A stretch of DNA of 5,216 nucleotides from Lachnospiraceae bacterium (GCA_900770535.1 CAAHDV010000128.1:1-5216); one strand, 5' to 3'. Counted from the stretch's first letter, positions 1 through 5,216 are shown. Numbers and translations are program-made. Notes: generated from the letters alone by a model not told the origin.

Positions 1-45
1 CGCTGCGGACAGTGCCGCAGCAGATCCGATCCATCTTTTTTTCAT
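1..45 (-). CDS. 5' end of an exported protein gene (partial, 15 codons)
   Basis: An ATG at 45-43 opens a reading frame that runs off the left edge and gives MKKRWIGSAAALSAA. An AGGAG ribosome-binding site (59-55) lies 9 bases upstream, which is what makes this a real start. Two lysines and an arginine followed by a small-residue hydrophobic run look like the beginning of a Sec signal peptide or lipoprotein leader; the cleavage site is outside the window. The gene lies 168 bases downstream of potD in the same direction, with a repeat element between them. PotD also begins with MKKR, so a second solute-binding lipoprotein is conceivable, but this start is common among exported Firmicute proteins. 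The function cannot be determined from 15 residues. Confidence 0.72.
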   Translation of the reverse strand, partial: MKKRWIGSAAALSAA

Positions 46-72
46 TTCCTCAATCTCCTTTTTTGTGTAATA

Positions 73-208
73 GTAACTGTTCAGAAGGTCTGCGCATTCA
101 CTGCGCTGACCGTATGAAAACATGGGCTTGCAGGCAAAAATCCCATTGCCGAAGGCAATTTTCAATGGATTTTTGCCCGTAACTGTGAAGGTACTGAACA
201 GTTACGGG
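73..208. repeat. Palindromic interspersed repeat, copy 1 (complete; MITE/REP-like)
   Basis: The left end GTAACTGTTCAG (73-84) is the exact reverse complement of CTGAACAGTTAC (194-205), giving 12-bp terminal inverted repeats. Bases 73-157 match 5132-5216 at 84 of 85 positions, the difference being A85 versus T5144, and the similarity stops sharply on the left before G73. Internal hairpins are GGTCTGCGCA/TGCGCTGACC (87-96 with 102-111, one T-T mismatch), GGCAAAAATCCCATTG/CAATGGATTTTTGCC (133-148 with 163-177, one bulged base) and CCCGTAACTGT/ACAGTTACGGG (176-186 with 198-208, perfect). TAATA occurs at 68-72 and again at 209-213, a possible target duplication if the element ends at 208. No open reading frame for a transposase is present, so any mobility would be non-autonomous. 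The exact right end, 205 or 208, is uncertain. Confidence 0.85.
133..177 (-). terminator. Possible potD transcription terminator inside the repeat
   Basis: Read on the potD mRNA strand, ATTGCC and GGCAAT (159-154 and 150-145) form a 6-bp hairpin with a three-base TTC loop, followed by GGG and then ATTTTT (144-136). A larger alternative fold pairs 163-177 with 133-148. The run of T after a stable GC-containing hairpin resembles an intrinsic terminator 50 to 80 bases after the potD stop codon. However, the T run begins three bases after the stem and is itself part of the larger fold, so termination may be weak, allowing read-through into the gene starting at 45. On the plus strand the same small hairpin is followed directly by TTTT. 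Confidence 0.35.
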
Positions 209-213
209 TAATA

Positions 214-1335
214 TTAGTTTGCCTTGACTTCCTTCCAAAGCTCATTATAAATAGCATCGGTGTCATCACCCAGGTACTTATAGACCTCGGAATTTTTCAG
301 GGAATCCATATCCGGGAAGACCGCTTTATTGTTCTGCATTTCTTCGTCTAACAGATCGAAGGCTCCCTTGTTCGGGGTTGGGTAGGTGATGTACTCAAAG
401 TTTGCTTTTGCAATTTCCGGACGGCACATAAAGTCAATCCATTTCTCAGCGTTTTCTTTGTTCTTCGCGTTTTTCGGGATGACCCAGGAGTCGATCCAGA
501 GGTTGGTTCCCTCTTCCGGGAGCACGTATTCCAGATCGTAATCCAGGCCCAGGTTTGCGACTTCATCCTGAATGTAAAGCATCTCGCCGGAGTAGATGAC
601 GCCCACAGCGGCTTCGCCGCCGATCATCTTATCGCGAACCTGGTCAATGACATAAGCCTGAACCAGCGGCTTCTGGTCGATCAGATCCTGTTTTGCCTGC
701 TGAAGCTCGTCCTCGCTCTCGCTGTTCATGGAGTAGCCGTTTTTCTTTAATGCTACCATGAAGGCGTCACGGACACTGTCCTGCATGAGAATCTCTCCGC
801 TTAAGCGCTCATCCCAAAGGTCAGCCCATTTGGTCGGAGCCGGAATGCCCAGCTCCTCTAACAGTTTGGTGTTGTAAAGGATGCCCACGGTTCCCCAGCA
901 GTAAGGAACAGAGTATTTGTTTTCCGGGTCAAATGCCTTGGACATTTCCATGTAAGCCGGATCGATCTGGTCCACATTCGGGATGTTGTCGAAGTTCAGC
1001 TCTGCCAGCAGGTCGTTCTCACGCATTTTCTGAATCATGTAATCAGACGGACATACCACATCGTAGTTGACACCGCCGGCTTCGATGACCGGATACATCT
1101 CCTCGTTGGTCTCAAATAAGTCATAAACAACGGTAATGCCGGTCTCGTCCTCAAACTGGGAAATGACATCCTCGTCAATATATTCGCCCCAGTTGTAGAC
1201 GTACAGTTCGCCGCCGTCGGAACTGCCAGAGTTACCGGAATTTGCGTCGGAGGTTCCGGAAGCACCGCAGCCGGACAGAAGGGTGGAAGCGGCAGTAAGG
1301 CCTGCCATGGAAAGTGCAAATACTCTTTTTTTCAT
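214..1335 (-). CDS. potD: Spermidine/putrescine-binding lipoprotein PotD
   Basis: This 373-residue protein is the extracytoplasmic polyamine receptor of the importer. It has a lipoprotein signal, MKKR plus a hydrophobic stretch ending in the lipobox LSGC with Cys23 as the lipidated residue, then a Gly/Ser/Asn-rich linker (about 24-43) and a type-2 periplasmic-binding fold. Likely polyamine-contacting positions, by comparison with E. coli PotD from memory, are Trp49 and Tyr52 in YNWGEY, Ser97 and Tyr99 in CPSDYM, Asp190 in DSVRD, Trp280 and Asp282 in LWIDS, and Tyr318 in YPTPN. Tyr248 in IYSGE sits where E. coli has Trp229. The length is slightly above the E. coli protein (about 348), mainly from the linker. 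The ATG is preceded by AGGAG (1347-1343) at 7-base spacing. It is the last transporter gene, separated from potC by 82 bases. Polyamine binding is well supported; preference for spermidine or putrescine cannot be read from the sequence. Confidence 0.96.
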   Translation of the reverse strand: MKKRVFALSMAGLTAASTLLSGCGASGTSDANSGNSGSSDGGELYVYNWGEYIDEDVISQFEDETGITVVYDLFETNEEMYPVIEAGGVNYDVVCPSDYMIQKMRENDLLAELNFDNIPNVDQIDPAYMEMSKAFDPENKYSVPYCWGTVGILYNTKLLEELGIPAPTKWADLWDERLSGEILMQDSVRDAFMVALKKNGYSMNSESEDELQQAKQDLIDQKPLVQAYVIDQVRDKMIGGEAAVGVIYSGEMLYIQDEVANLGLDYDLEYVLPEEGTNLWIDSWVIPKNAKNKENAEKWIDFMCRPEIAKANFEYITYPTPNKGAFDLLDEEMQNNKAVFPDMDSLKNSEVYKYLGDDTDAIYNELWKEVKAN

Positions 1336-1369
1336 AAGTCATCTCCTCTTTTATGGTTTTTGCTAAAGC

Positions 1370-1399
1370 ACAGGCCCGCAAAAATATTGGCAGGCCTGT
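1370..1399 (-). other. Intercistronic stem-loop between potC and potD
   Basis: The potC-potD gap contains arms 1370-1379 and 1390-1399 separated by a 10-base A/T-rich loop. On the mRNA strand the arms are ACAGGCCTGC and GCGGGCCTGT, giving a continuous 10-bp stem with one G-U pair. The same position on the plus strand is a C-A mismatch, so the structure fits RNA of the pot transcript better than a DNA palindrome. No T run follows the stem, so it is not a standard terminator. Possible roles are protection of the potD message after processing, or a pause site; this is inference. Confidence 0.6.
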
Positions 1400-1417
1400 C
1401 GTTTGGGTTTCCTGATA

Positions 1418-2212
1418 TTAAGATTCCTGCTTTTTCTTTGGAGCAAAATTGCTGATCAGAAGTAAAGCCAGGACAGCTACAAAGATCACAGTGGACAGCG
1501 CGTACATGGACGGCTTGATTCCGCGGCGCACTTCACTGTAGATCAGGGTGGACAGGGTGTTGATGCCGGCACCTCTGGTAAAGTGGGTGATGATGAAATC
1601 ATCCAGGGACATGGTGAAGGCCAGCAGAAAGCCGGAAAGCACGCCCGGTAAGATATCCGGGAATACTACCTTGAAGAATGCCCGCAGCGGGCTTGCGCCA
1701 AGGTCCAGCGCCGCCTCGTAGGTGAAGCGGTTGGTCTGTTTTAATTTCGGCATGACGCTTAAGATCACATAGGGAATGTTAAATGTGATGTGGGCAATCA
1801 GCACGGTTTTAAAACCCAGGGAAATGCCGAAGGCGATGAAGGCCAGCATCAGGGAGATACCGGTCACGATATCGGCATTTAACATCGGGATGTTGGTGAT
1901 TCCCATGACGATGGTCTGAGGAACCTGTTTCATGCTGCTGATGGCAATGGATGCCGCAGTGCCGATGACGGTAGCAATCAGTGCGGACAAAAATGCGATC
2001 AACAGGGTGTTCTGCAGAGCAGCCATGATGTTGCGGCTGGCAAACATCTGGGTATACCACTGCAATGTAAACCCGCCCCACTGGGTACGGGATTTGGAAC
2101 TGTTGAAGGATAAGACCACCATGGTAGCAATCGGCGCGTACAAAAACAGCATAATGAGCACCAGGTAGAAATCCTGCAGGAACCGTCTGAAATTCTGTCG
2201 GATCTTATTCAT
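1418..2212 (-). CDS. potC: Polyamine ABC transporter permease PotC
   Basis: This is one of the two inner-membrane subunits forming the polyamine translocation pathway, a 264-residue protein of the same length as E. coli PotC. Hydrophobic segments at about 14-37, 67-92, 98-126, 132-153, 188-205 and 239-256 give the expected six-helix BPD_transp_1 topology. The cytoplasmic EAA loop that docks on the ATPase is at about 166-190 (EAALDLGASPLRAFFKVV then FPDILPG). The following SLDDFIITHFTRG (202-214) is characteristic of PotC-type permeases. The positive N-terminus ([10 protein letters not shown]) and the KKK near the C-terminus (259-261) fit cytoplasmic ends. The ATG shares one base with the potB stop (TAATG), and GGGAG (2226-2222) lies 9 bases upstream within potB, so translation is probably coupled to potB. 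The reading frame looks intact. Confidence 0.96.
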   Translation of the reverse strand: MNKIRQNFRRFLQDFYLVLIMLFLYAPIATMVVLSFNSSKSRTQWGGFTLQWYTQMFASRNIMAALQNTLLIAFLSALIATVIGTAASIAISSMKQVPQTIVMGITNIPMLNADIVTGISLMLAFIAFGISLGFKTVLIAHITFNIPYVILSVMPKLKQTNRFTYEAALDLGASPLRAFFKVVFPDILPGVLSGFLLAFTMSLDDFIITHFTRGAGINTLSTLIYSEVRRGIKPSMYALSTVIFVAVLALLLISNFAPKKKQES

Positions 2213-3024
2213 TAGAATGTACTCCCTTCGCCGTTTTTATCGTATTTTGCGATCAGCGCCATGCTGATCAGGATGAAGACCATAAGAACCAGGGAGAGTC
2301 CGGAACCTAAGTTCCAGTTGCTGCCCTTGGTGAACTCCTGCTCGATGACGTTACCGATCAGGAGGATCTTGCTGCCGCCCAGTAAGTTGGAGATTACGAA
2401 GGTGGTCAGGGACGGCACGAACACCATGGTAATTCCACTGATGATGCCCGGAACGCTTAAGGGGAACCACACCCACAAAAGTGTCTGGGTGAAGCTTGCA
2501 CCTAAGTCTCTTGCCGCGTTGATGGTGTTGTCATCAATCTTGCAGAGCACATTGTAAATAGGAAGCACCATGAACGGCAGGAAGTTGTAAACCATGCCGA
2601 GGATGATGGCGCCCGGGGTGTTGATGAGGTTCTGGTTTGGCAGATGCAGGGCGGTTAAGATGCCGTTGATAACGCCACTTTTTTCCAGAAGGGTCTGCCA
2701 TGCCAGGGTGCGCAGCAGAAAGTTCATCCACATCGGAAGGATGAAGATGAAAACGATGAAGCTGCCCTGGCCGATGCCGCGGTTACGAAGGATCATGGCC
2801 AGCGGATAGGCTAAAAGCAGGCAGATGACGGTGCTCACCAGGGAAAGTCCCAGGGAAAGCCACAGGGCTTTCACATGCTCCGGAGTGGAGATAGAGAGGA
2901 CATTTGCCAGGGTGAAGGCCCCGGACTTGTCCGTCAGTCCGTAGTACACAATCATGAGAAGCGGAATGACGATGAAACCAACCATCCAGACCAGATAAGG
3001 CCCGGCTAACCATTTCTTATTCAT
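2212..3024 (-). CDS. potB: Polyamine ABC transporter permease PotB
   Basis: This 270-residue protein is the second membrane subunit, partner of PotC in the heterodimeric channel. Hydrophobic segments at about 8-28, 56-79, 88-108, 137-160, 191-212 and 243-260 match six transmembrane helices. The EAA-type coupling loop is [19 protein letters not shown] followed by PLSVPGI (169-193). Conserved PotB-like features include [14 protein letters not shown] (96-109) and the Phe-rich [16 protein letters not shown] (202-217). The gene overlaps the end of potA by 8 bases and the start of potC by one base, indicating tight operon coupling. The start MNKKW follows two candidate ribosome-binding sites inside potA. 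Length and sequence are normal for the family (E. coli about 275). Confidence 0.96.
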   Translation of the reverse strand: MNKKWLAGPYLVWMVGFIVIPLLMIVYYGLTDKSGAFTLANVLSISTPEHVKALWLSLGLSLVSTVICLLLAYPLAMILRNRGIGQGSFIVFIFILPMWMNFLLRTLAWQTLLEKSGVINGILTALHLPNQNLINTPGAIILGMVYNFLPFMVLPIYNVLCKIDDNTINAARDLGASFTQTLLWVWFPLSVPGIISGITMVFVPSLTTFVISNLLGGSKILLIGNVIEQEFTKGSNWNLGSGLSLVLMVFILISMALIAKYDKNGEGSTF

Positions 3025-4093
3025 TGACTCCTACGGCCTCCTCATCCTCTGATGCAGGTTTGTTCATGATCTGGATGTCAAACGGGTCTACCTTGATGCC
3101 GACCTGTTTGCCTACCGGGCACATATCGGTGCTGTGGACCAGCCATTCAAAGCCGTCCGGGGTGGTAACTTCCATCTCGTAGTGAACGCCCTTGAAGATC
3201 AGGTGGGTGCAGGTGCCGACCAGAGTGCCCTCAGACGGGTCTACCAGGTCAATATCCTCCGGGCGGATGACTACATCGACCGGTTTGTTGTTGCCAAAGC
3301 CCTTGTCCACGCAGGCAAACTTGGCACCGAAGATCTCTACCAGCTCGTCGCGGAGCATGATGCCCGGGACGATGTTGCTCTCGCCGATGAAGTCAGCCAC
3401 GAACGCGTTCTCCGGCTCGTTGTAGATCTGCTCCGGGGTACCCATCTGCTGGATGTAACCCTGGTTCATGACAACAATGGTGTCGGACATGGTCAGTGCC
3501 TCTTCCTGGTCATGGGTAACGTAGATGAAGGTGATGCCCAGCTCATTCTTTAAGCGGATCAGCTCATACTGCATGTCCTGGCGCAGCTTTAAGTCCAGGG
3601 CTCCTAACGGCTCGTCTAAAAGCAGCAGGCGTGGCTCGTTTACAATCGCGCGGGCAATGGCAATACGCTGCTGCTGGCCGCCGCTTAAGGAATCTACGGT
3701 ACGCTTCTCGTAACCGTCCAGGTTTACCAGCTTCAGCGCGTATTTGATTTTATCATCAATGTAGGCCTTGGATTTGCCCTTGATCTTTAAGCCGAAGGCG
3801 ATGTTCTCCGCGATGTTCATGTGGGTGAACAGGGCGTATTTCTGGAATACGGTGTTTAACTGGCGCTTGTTCGGCGGCAGCTTGCTGATGTCAACGCCAT
3901 CGAAGATAACTTTGCCGGTGTCGGCGGTCTCAAATCCGCCGATGATGCGCAGGGTCGTGGTCTTGCCGCAGCCGCTGGGACCAAGCAAGGTCACGAAAGA
4001 GTTTTCCTTTACGGAAAGGTTAAGGTCGTCTAAGACCATGGTATTGTCAAAGCTTTTTGAAATGTTGACCAGATCGATCAGGGGCAGTGCCAT
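3017..4093 (-). CDS. potA: Polyamine ABC transporter ATPase PotA
   Basis: This 358-residue cytoplasmic ATPase hydrolyses ATP to drive polyamine import through PotBC. In order it shows Walker [10 protein letters not shown] (38-46), Q-loop Gln84 (VFQKYALF), ABC signature LSGGQQQR (136-143), Walker B LLLLDEP (156-162) with catalytic Glu161, and the switch His194 in VTHDQEE. A C-terminal TOBE-type domain (about 270-345, containing VVIRPEDI) follows, as in the PotA/MalK group, and usually carries regulation. The last residues are acidic ([12 protein letters not shown]). All catalytic motifs are intact and the length is near the E. coli protein (about 378). The start is supported by AGGAGG (4108-4103) 9 bases upstream. 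It is the first transporter gene, 94 bases after the regulator gene, and overlaps potB by 8 bases. Family membership alone could not exclude another type-I importer; PotB, PotC and PotD as neighbours settle it. Confidence 0.97.
   Translation of the reverse strand: MALPLIDLVNISKSFDNTMVLDDLNLSVKENSFVTLLGPSGCGKTTTLRIIGGFETADTGKVIFDGVDISKLPPNKRQLNTVFQKYALFTHMNIAENIAFGLKIKGKSKAYIDDKIKYALKLVNLDGYEKRTVDSLSGGQQQRIAIARAIVNEPRLLLLDEPLGALDLKLRQDMQYELIRLKNELGITFIYVTHDQEEALTMSDTIVVMNQGYIQQMGTPEQIYNEPENAFVADFIGESNIVPGIMLRDELVEIFGAKFACVDKGFGNNKPVDVVIRPEDIDLVDPSEGTLVGTCTHLIFKGVHYEMEVTTPDGFEWLVHSTDMCPVGKQVGIKVDPFDIQIMNKPASEDEEAVGVNE
3028..3043 (-). promoter_or_regulatory. Double ribosome-binding site for potB inside the end of potA
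   Basis: Upstream of the potB ATG (3024-3022) are two purine-rich sites on the mRNA strand: GAGGAGG at 3043-3037, 12 bases from the start codon, and AGGAG at 3032-3028, only 3 bases away. Neither has the ideal spacing of 6 to 9 bases seen for potD, potC and potA. Because the start codon lies 5 bases before the potA stop, ribosomes finishing potA could re-initiate here directly. The assignment of either site is inference. Confidence 0.5.
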
Positions 4094-4159
4094 CGCAGTA
4101 TTCCTCCTAAAGTAAATTTAAAATCCCATGTGATATTCTTTCTATAAAATCAGTGGAGC

Positions 4160-4172
4160 GCACCGCAGGTGC
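4160..4172 (-). other. Small hairpin between the regulator gene and potA
   Basis: GCACC and GGTGC (4160-4164 and 4168-4172) form a 5-bp stem with a 3-base loop, extendable on the mRNA strand by flanking GAG and CTC across a small internal loop. ATTTTATAG follows a few bases later on the mRNA strand. It might act as a weak terminator or attenuator between the regulator and potA, but stem and T run are both poor. I found no convincing -35/-10 pair in the 94-base gap, so potA most likely depends on read-through from the regulator promoter. Confidence 0.3.
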
Positions 4173-4187
4173 ATCTCAGGTATATCT

Positions 4188-4721
4188 CTAGAAGCTGGGC
4201 GGCGTGCTGACCCAGATCAGTGATGCGCCGTGACGGCTTGTGAGGTAATGCTTCTTGTCCGGGGTAAAGTAGAAGGATTCGCCCTTCTTTGCCCGGTAGG
4301 TCTTGCTTCCGATGTGGATGCTGATGCTTCCCTGCAGCACATAGCCGAACTCCTCGCCCTCATGCGGGTTGTCCGGGTAGGTGGAGCCGCCGGCCTCCAG
4401 CGTGATGAGGATTGGCTCCATCATGTTTTTCTGCGCATTGGGAATGATCCAGCGGATCTCATTTTTCAGCTCCGCGTCGTATTTTTCAAAATAGTCAGCC
4501 TTTCCGAATACAACCTGTTCTTCCGGTGTTTCATTAAAAAACTCACCGAGGGTGGTGCCAAGGCACTGCAGGATGTCGGTGAGCGTCGCGATAGAGGGAG
4601 AGGTCAGGTTGCGTTCCAGCTGGGAAATGAATCCCTTGGAAAGCTCTGCCCGGTCCGCAAGCTCCTCCTGCGTCAGACCCTTTAAGGTCCGTATCTCCTT
4701 CAGTTTTGATCCGATATCCAT
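4188..4721 (-). CDS. XRE-family transcriptional regulator with C-terminal cupin domain (PuuR-like)
   Basis: This 177-residue protein has an N-terminal XRE/Cro helix-turn-helix (about 5-62; LTQEELADRAELSKGFISQL is the core) and a C-terminal Cupin_2 domain (about 100-175). The cupin motifs are PHEGEEFGYVLQG (119-131), with His120, Glu123 and Glu124, and GESFYFTPDKKHYL (147-160), with His158. The same two-domain layout is found in PuuR, the putrescine-responsive repressor of E. coli, and in regulators next to potABCD in Firmicutes such as Listeria. The cupin is therefore the probable ligand sensor, with polyamine the likely signal; this is inference from context. The start is supported by GGAGG (4732-4728) 6 bases upstream. 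It reads in the same direction as potABCD and lies first, after a strong promoter and a long structured leader, so it may regulate itself. Whether it represses or activates is not visible. Confidence 0.92.
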   Translation of the reverse strand: MDIGSKLKEIRTLKGLTQEELADRAELSKGFISQLERNLTSPSIATLTDILQCLGTTLGEFFNETPEEQVVFGKADYFEKYDAELKNEIRWIIPNAQKNMMEPILITLEAGGSTYPDNPHEGEEFGYVLQGSISIHIGSKTYRAKKGESFYFTPDKKHYLTSRHGASLIWVSTPPSF

Positions 4722-4746
4722 AACAGTCCTCCATGATCATAATGTT

Positions 4747-4767
4747 GGGGCAAAAGGTTTTTGCCCC
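4747..4767. repeat. Perfect 9-bp hairpin upstream of the regulator gene
   Basis: GGGGCAAAA (4747-4755) and TTTTGCCCC (4759-4767) are perfect reverse complements around a 3-base loop. The hairpin lies 14 bases upstream of the regulator's GGAGG site, so it would not block that site directly but could influence leader stability. No T run follows on the mRNA strand. It is the element in the leader closest to the gene. Confidence 0.75.
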
Positions 4768-4777
4768 TTCTGATACC

Positions 4778-4809
4778 GAATTGTTTCGCACTACGTGCTC
4801 CCACAATTC
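4778..4809. repeat. Nested inverted repeat GAATTGT/ACAATTC with GCAC/GTGC core
   Basis: GAATTGT (4778-4784) pairs with ACAATTC (4803-4809), and inside it GCAC (4788-4791) pairs with GTGC (4795-4798) around a TAC loop. The two stems are separated by small internal loops of 3 and 4 bases. The near-symmetrical form could be an RNA hairpin in the leader or a protein-binding palindrome; the sequence does not decide. Confidence 0.6.
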
Positions 4810-4810
4810 T

Positions 4811-4870
4811 CAAAAACATTCATAATTCGCTCATTTTTCTTTGAAAAATGGCTGTTTACTCATGTTTTTG
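4811..4870. repeat. Nested inverted repeat CAAAAACAT/ATGTTTTTG with inner CATTTTTC/GAAAAATG
   Basis: The outer arms 4811-4819 and 4862-4870 are perfect 9-bp reverse complements. The inner arms CATTTTTC (4832-4839) and GAAAAATG (4843-4850) are perfect over 8 bp around a TTT loop. Both are A/T-rich and lie in the predicted untranslated leader of the regulator gene. They abut the neighbouring palindromes almost without gaps. Confidence 0.6.
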
Positions 4871-4879
4871 CGGGTCCCA

Positions 4880-4935
4880 AGGTTCAAAATCCGCCTGCAA
4901 GCAAGCTTGCATCGGACGTCTGACCTTTTGATCCT
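4880..4935. repeat. REP-like palindrome with a GCAAGC/GCTTGC core
   Basis: From the outside in: AGGTTCAAAA (4880-4889) against TTTTGATCCT (4926-4935), 9 of 10 complementary; TCCG (4890-4893) against CGGA (4913-4916); and TGCAAGC (4896-4902) against GCTTGCA (4905-4911) around AA. Three nested stems in 56 bases give a long hairpin typical of intergenic repeats in Clostridia. It is non-coding, and only one copy lies in the window. Confidence 0.65.
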
Positions 4936-4952
4936 GGTATCATACTATCCGA

Positions 4953-4999
4953 AAAGTTTAGAAATATTAAATGAATGTAAAATGCACTTCAAAGTTTAG
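4953..4999. promoter_or_regulatory. Paired AAAGTTTAG boxes downstream of the promoter (candidate operators)
   Basis: AAAGTTTAG occurs identically at 4953-4961 and 4991-4999, with left ends 38 bases apart. The right box runs into TTTTAGTAAAC, so GTTTA (4994-4998) and TAAAC (5006-5010) form a small inverted repeat. Both boxes lie just downstream of the predicted transcription start. That position suits repressor binding, possibly by the XRE-cupin protein itself. The region is A/T-rich, so chance repetition is possible. Confidence 0.35.
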
Positions 5000-5024
5000 T
5001 TTTAGTAAACACAAAACAAGCTCA

Positions 5025-5052
5025 ATTATACTGAAAAATATCGGTATGTCAA
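5025..5052 (-). promoter_or_regulatory. Strong sigma-A promoter of the regulator-pot operon
   Basis: Reading the minus strand, TTGACA (5052-5047) and TATAAT (5030-5025) are both exact consensus hexamers separated by 16 bases. Transcription should start near 5018, giving a leader of about 297 bases before the regulator ATG at 4721. This is the only convincing promoter found upstream of any gene here. Its strength suggests that expression is held down by a repressor or by leader structure. No extended -10 TG is present. Confidence 0.82.
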
Positions 5053-5131
5053 TAGATTCAGAATAGATTTTTTCAATAATCTGTGGTATTATGCTGAGTA
5101 GTAGTTGTTGCTGTACATGGGTAGGCATTTT

Positions 5132-5216
5132 GTAACTGTTCAGTAGGTCTGCGCATTCACTGCGCTGACCGTATGAAAACATGGGCTTGCAGGCAAAAAT
5201 CCCATTGCCGAAGGCA
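5132..5216. repeat. Palindromic interspersed repeat, copy 2 (cut by the window edge)
   Basis: Bases 5132-5216 match 73-157 in the same orientation at 84 of 85 positions; the only difference is T5144 for A85. The left boundary is sharp: the preceding base is T here and A in copy 1. The GGTCTGCGCA/TGCGCTGACC hairpin is present and the second stem is cut off. The left end lies 80 bases upstream of the -35 hexamer of the regulator promoter. A frame can be read through it on the minus strand but is not credible as a gene. Confidence 0.9.

Larger units (their letters stand above)
4771..4942. repeat. Composite palindromic element bounded by TGATACC/GGTATCA
   Basis: TGATACC (4771-4777) and its exact reverse complement GGTATCA (4936-4942) bracket three further inverted repeats placed end to end (4778-4809, 4811-4870 and 4880-4935). 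The stretch has no credible reading frame. The arrangement resembles a non-autonomous MITE-like insertion or a cluster of REP-like units in the leader of the regulator gene. Only one copy is seen here, and the 7-bp outer match is short, so treating it as one unit is inference. Confidence 0.45.

Noticed and set aside
3134..3553. A 139-codon plus-strand frame antisense to potA
   Set aside because: It lies wholly opposite an intact ATPase gene with all motifs, has no recognisable domain and is explained by the base composition of the potA strand.
4230..4685. A 151-codon plus-strand frame antisense to the XRE-cupin gene
   Set aside because: It mirrors a well-conserved two-domain regulator, has no domain of its own and no upstream ribosome-binding site of note.
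4733..4740. ATGATCAT palindrome overlapping the region just upstream of the regulator's ribosome-binding site
   Set aside because: An 8-base palindrome is easily produced by chance and no second copy is present near the promoter, so there is not enough to call an operator.
4543..4806. Alternative minus-strand frame starting at 4806 and overlapping the regulator start
   Set aside because: It is out of frame with the regulator, passes through hairpin sequence and gives no recognisable protein. The regulator ATG at 4721 with GGAGG at 6-base spacing is far better supported.
4967..5182. A 71-codon minus-strand frame beginning MFSYGQRSECADLL
   Set aside because: Its start and first third lie inside the interspersed repeat, it has no good ribosome-binding site, and it runs straight through the consensus promoter TTGACA/TATAAT. 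Frames of this type arise wherever the repeat is inserted.
73..5216. CRISPR array or composite transposon made by the two repeat copies
   Set aside because: There are only two copies some 5 kb apart with genes between them, so this is not a CRISPR array. No transposase or integrase gene is present between or within the repeats, so a classical composite transposon is not supported.

Overview
This window carries a complete polyamine (spermidine/putrescine) ABC importer locus with its own regulator. All genes read on the minus strand, so the transcriptional order runs from the right end to the left: an XRE-cupin regulator, then potA, potB, potC and potD, then the first 15 codons of another exported protein running off the left edge. 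Moderate GC, strong AGGAGG-type ribosome-binding sites, a consensus sigma-A promoter, a lipoprotein-type PotD, the Firmicute order regulator-potABCD and many small palindromic intergenic repeats together suggest a Clostridia genome, most likely a gut Lachnospiraceae. That lineage assignment is inference, not proof.

Layout from left to right: the 5' end of a signal-peptide gene (1-45); a palindromic interspersed repeat (73 to about 208); potD (214-1335); an 82-base gap with a stem-loop (1370-1399); potC (1418-2212), potB (2212-3024) and potA (3017-4093), which are tightly coupled or overlapping; a 94-base gap with a small hairpin; the XRE-cupin gene (4188-4721); and a gene-free stretch of about 495 bases (4722-5216). 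The gene-free stretch holds a chain of abutting inverted repeats, paired AAAGTTTAG boxes, a near-perfect promoter pointing at the regulator (5052-5025) and a second copy of the left-hand repeat cut by the window edge.

Together the genes form one physiological unit. PotD captures polyamine at the outer face of the membrane, PotB and PotC form the channel, PotA powers transport, and the XRE-cupin protein probably adjusts expression to polyamine or a related ligand. Only one convincing promoter is visible, so the regulator and transporter are probably co-transcribed from it.

The protein-coding content is ordinary. The less explained material is non-coding: two same-orientation repeat copies (84 of 85 compared bases identical) bracketing the whole locus, a predicted leader of about 297 bases made mostly of stacked palindromes ahead of the regulator, and a potC-potD stem-loop whose one imperfect position pairs only in the mRNA strand. 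I see no CRISPR array, tRNA, rRNA, transposase gene or clearly new enzymatic system.
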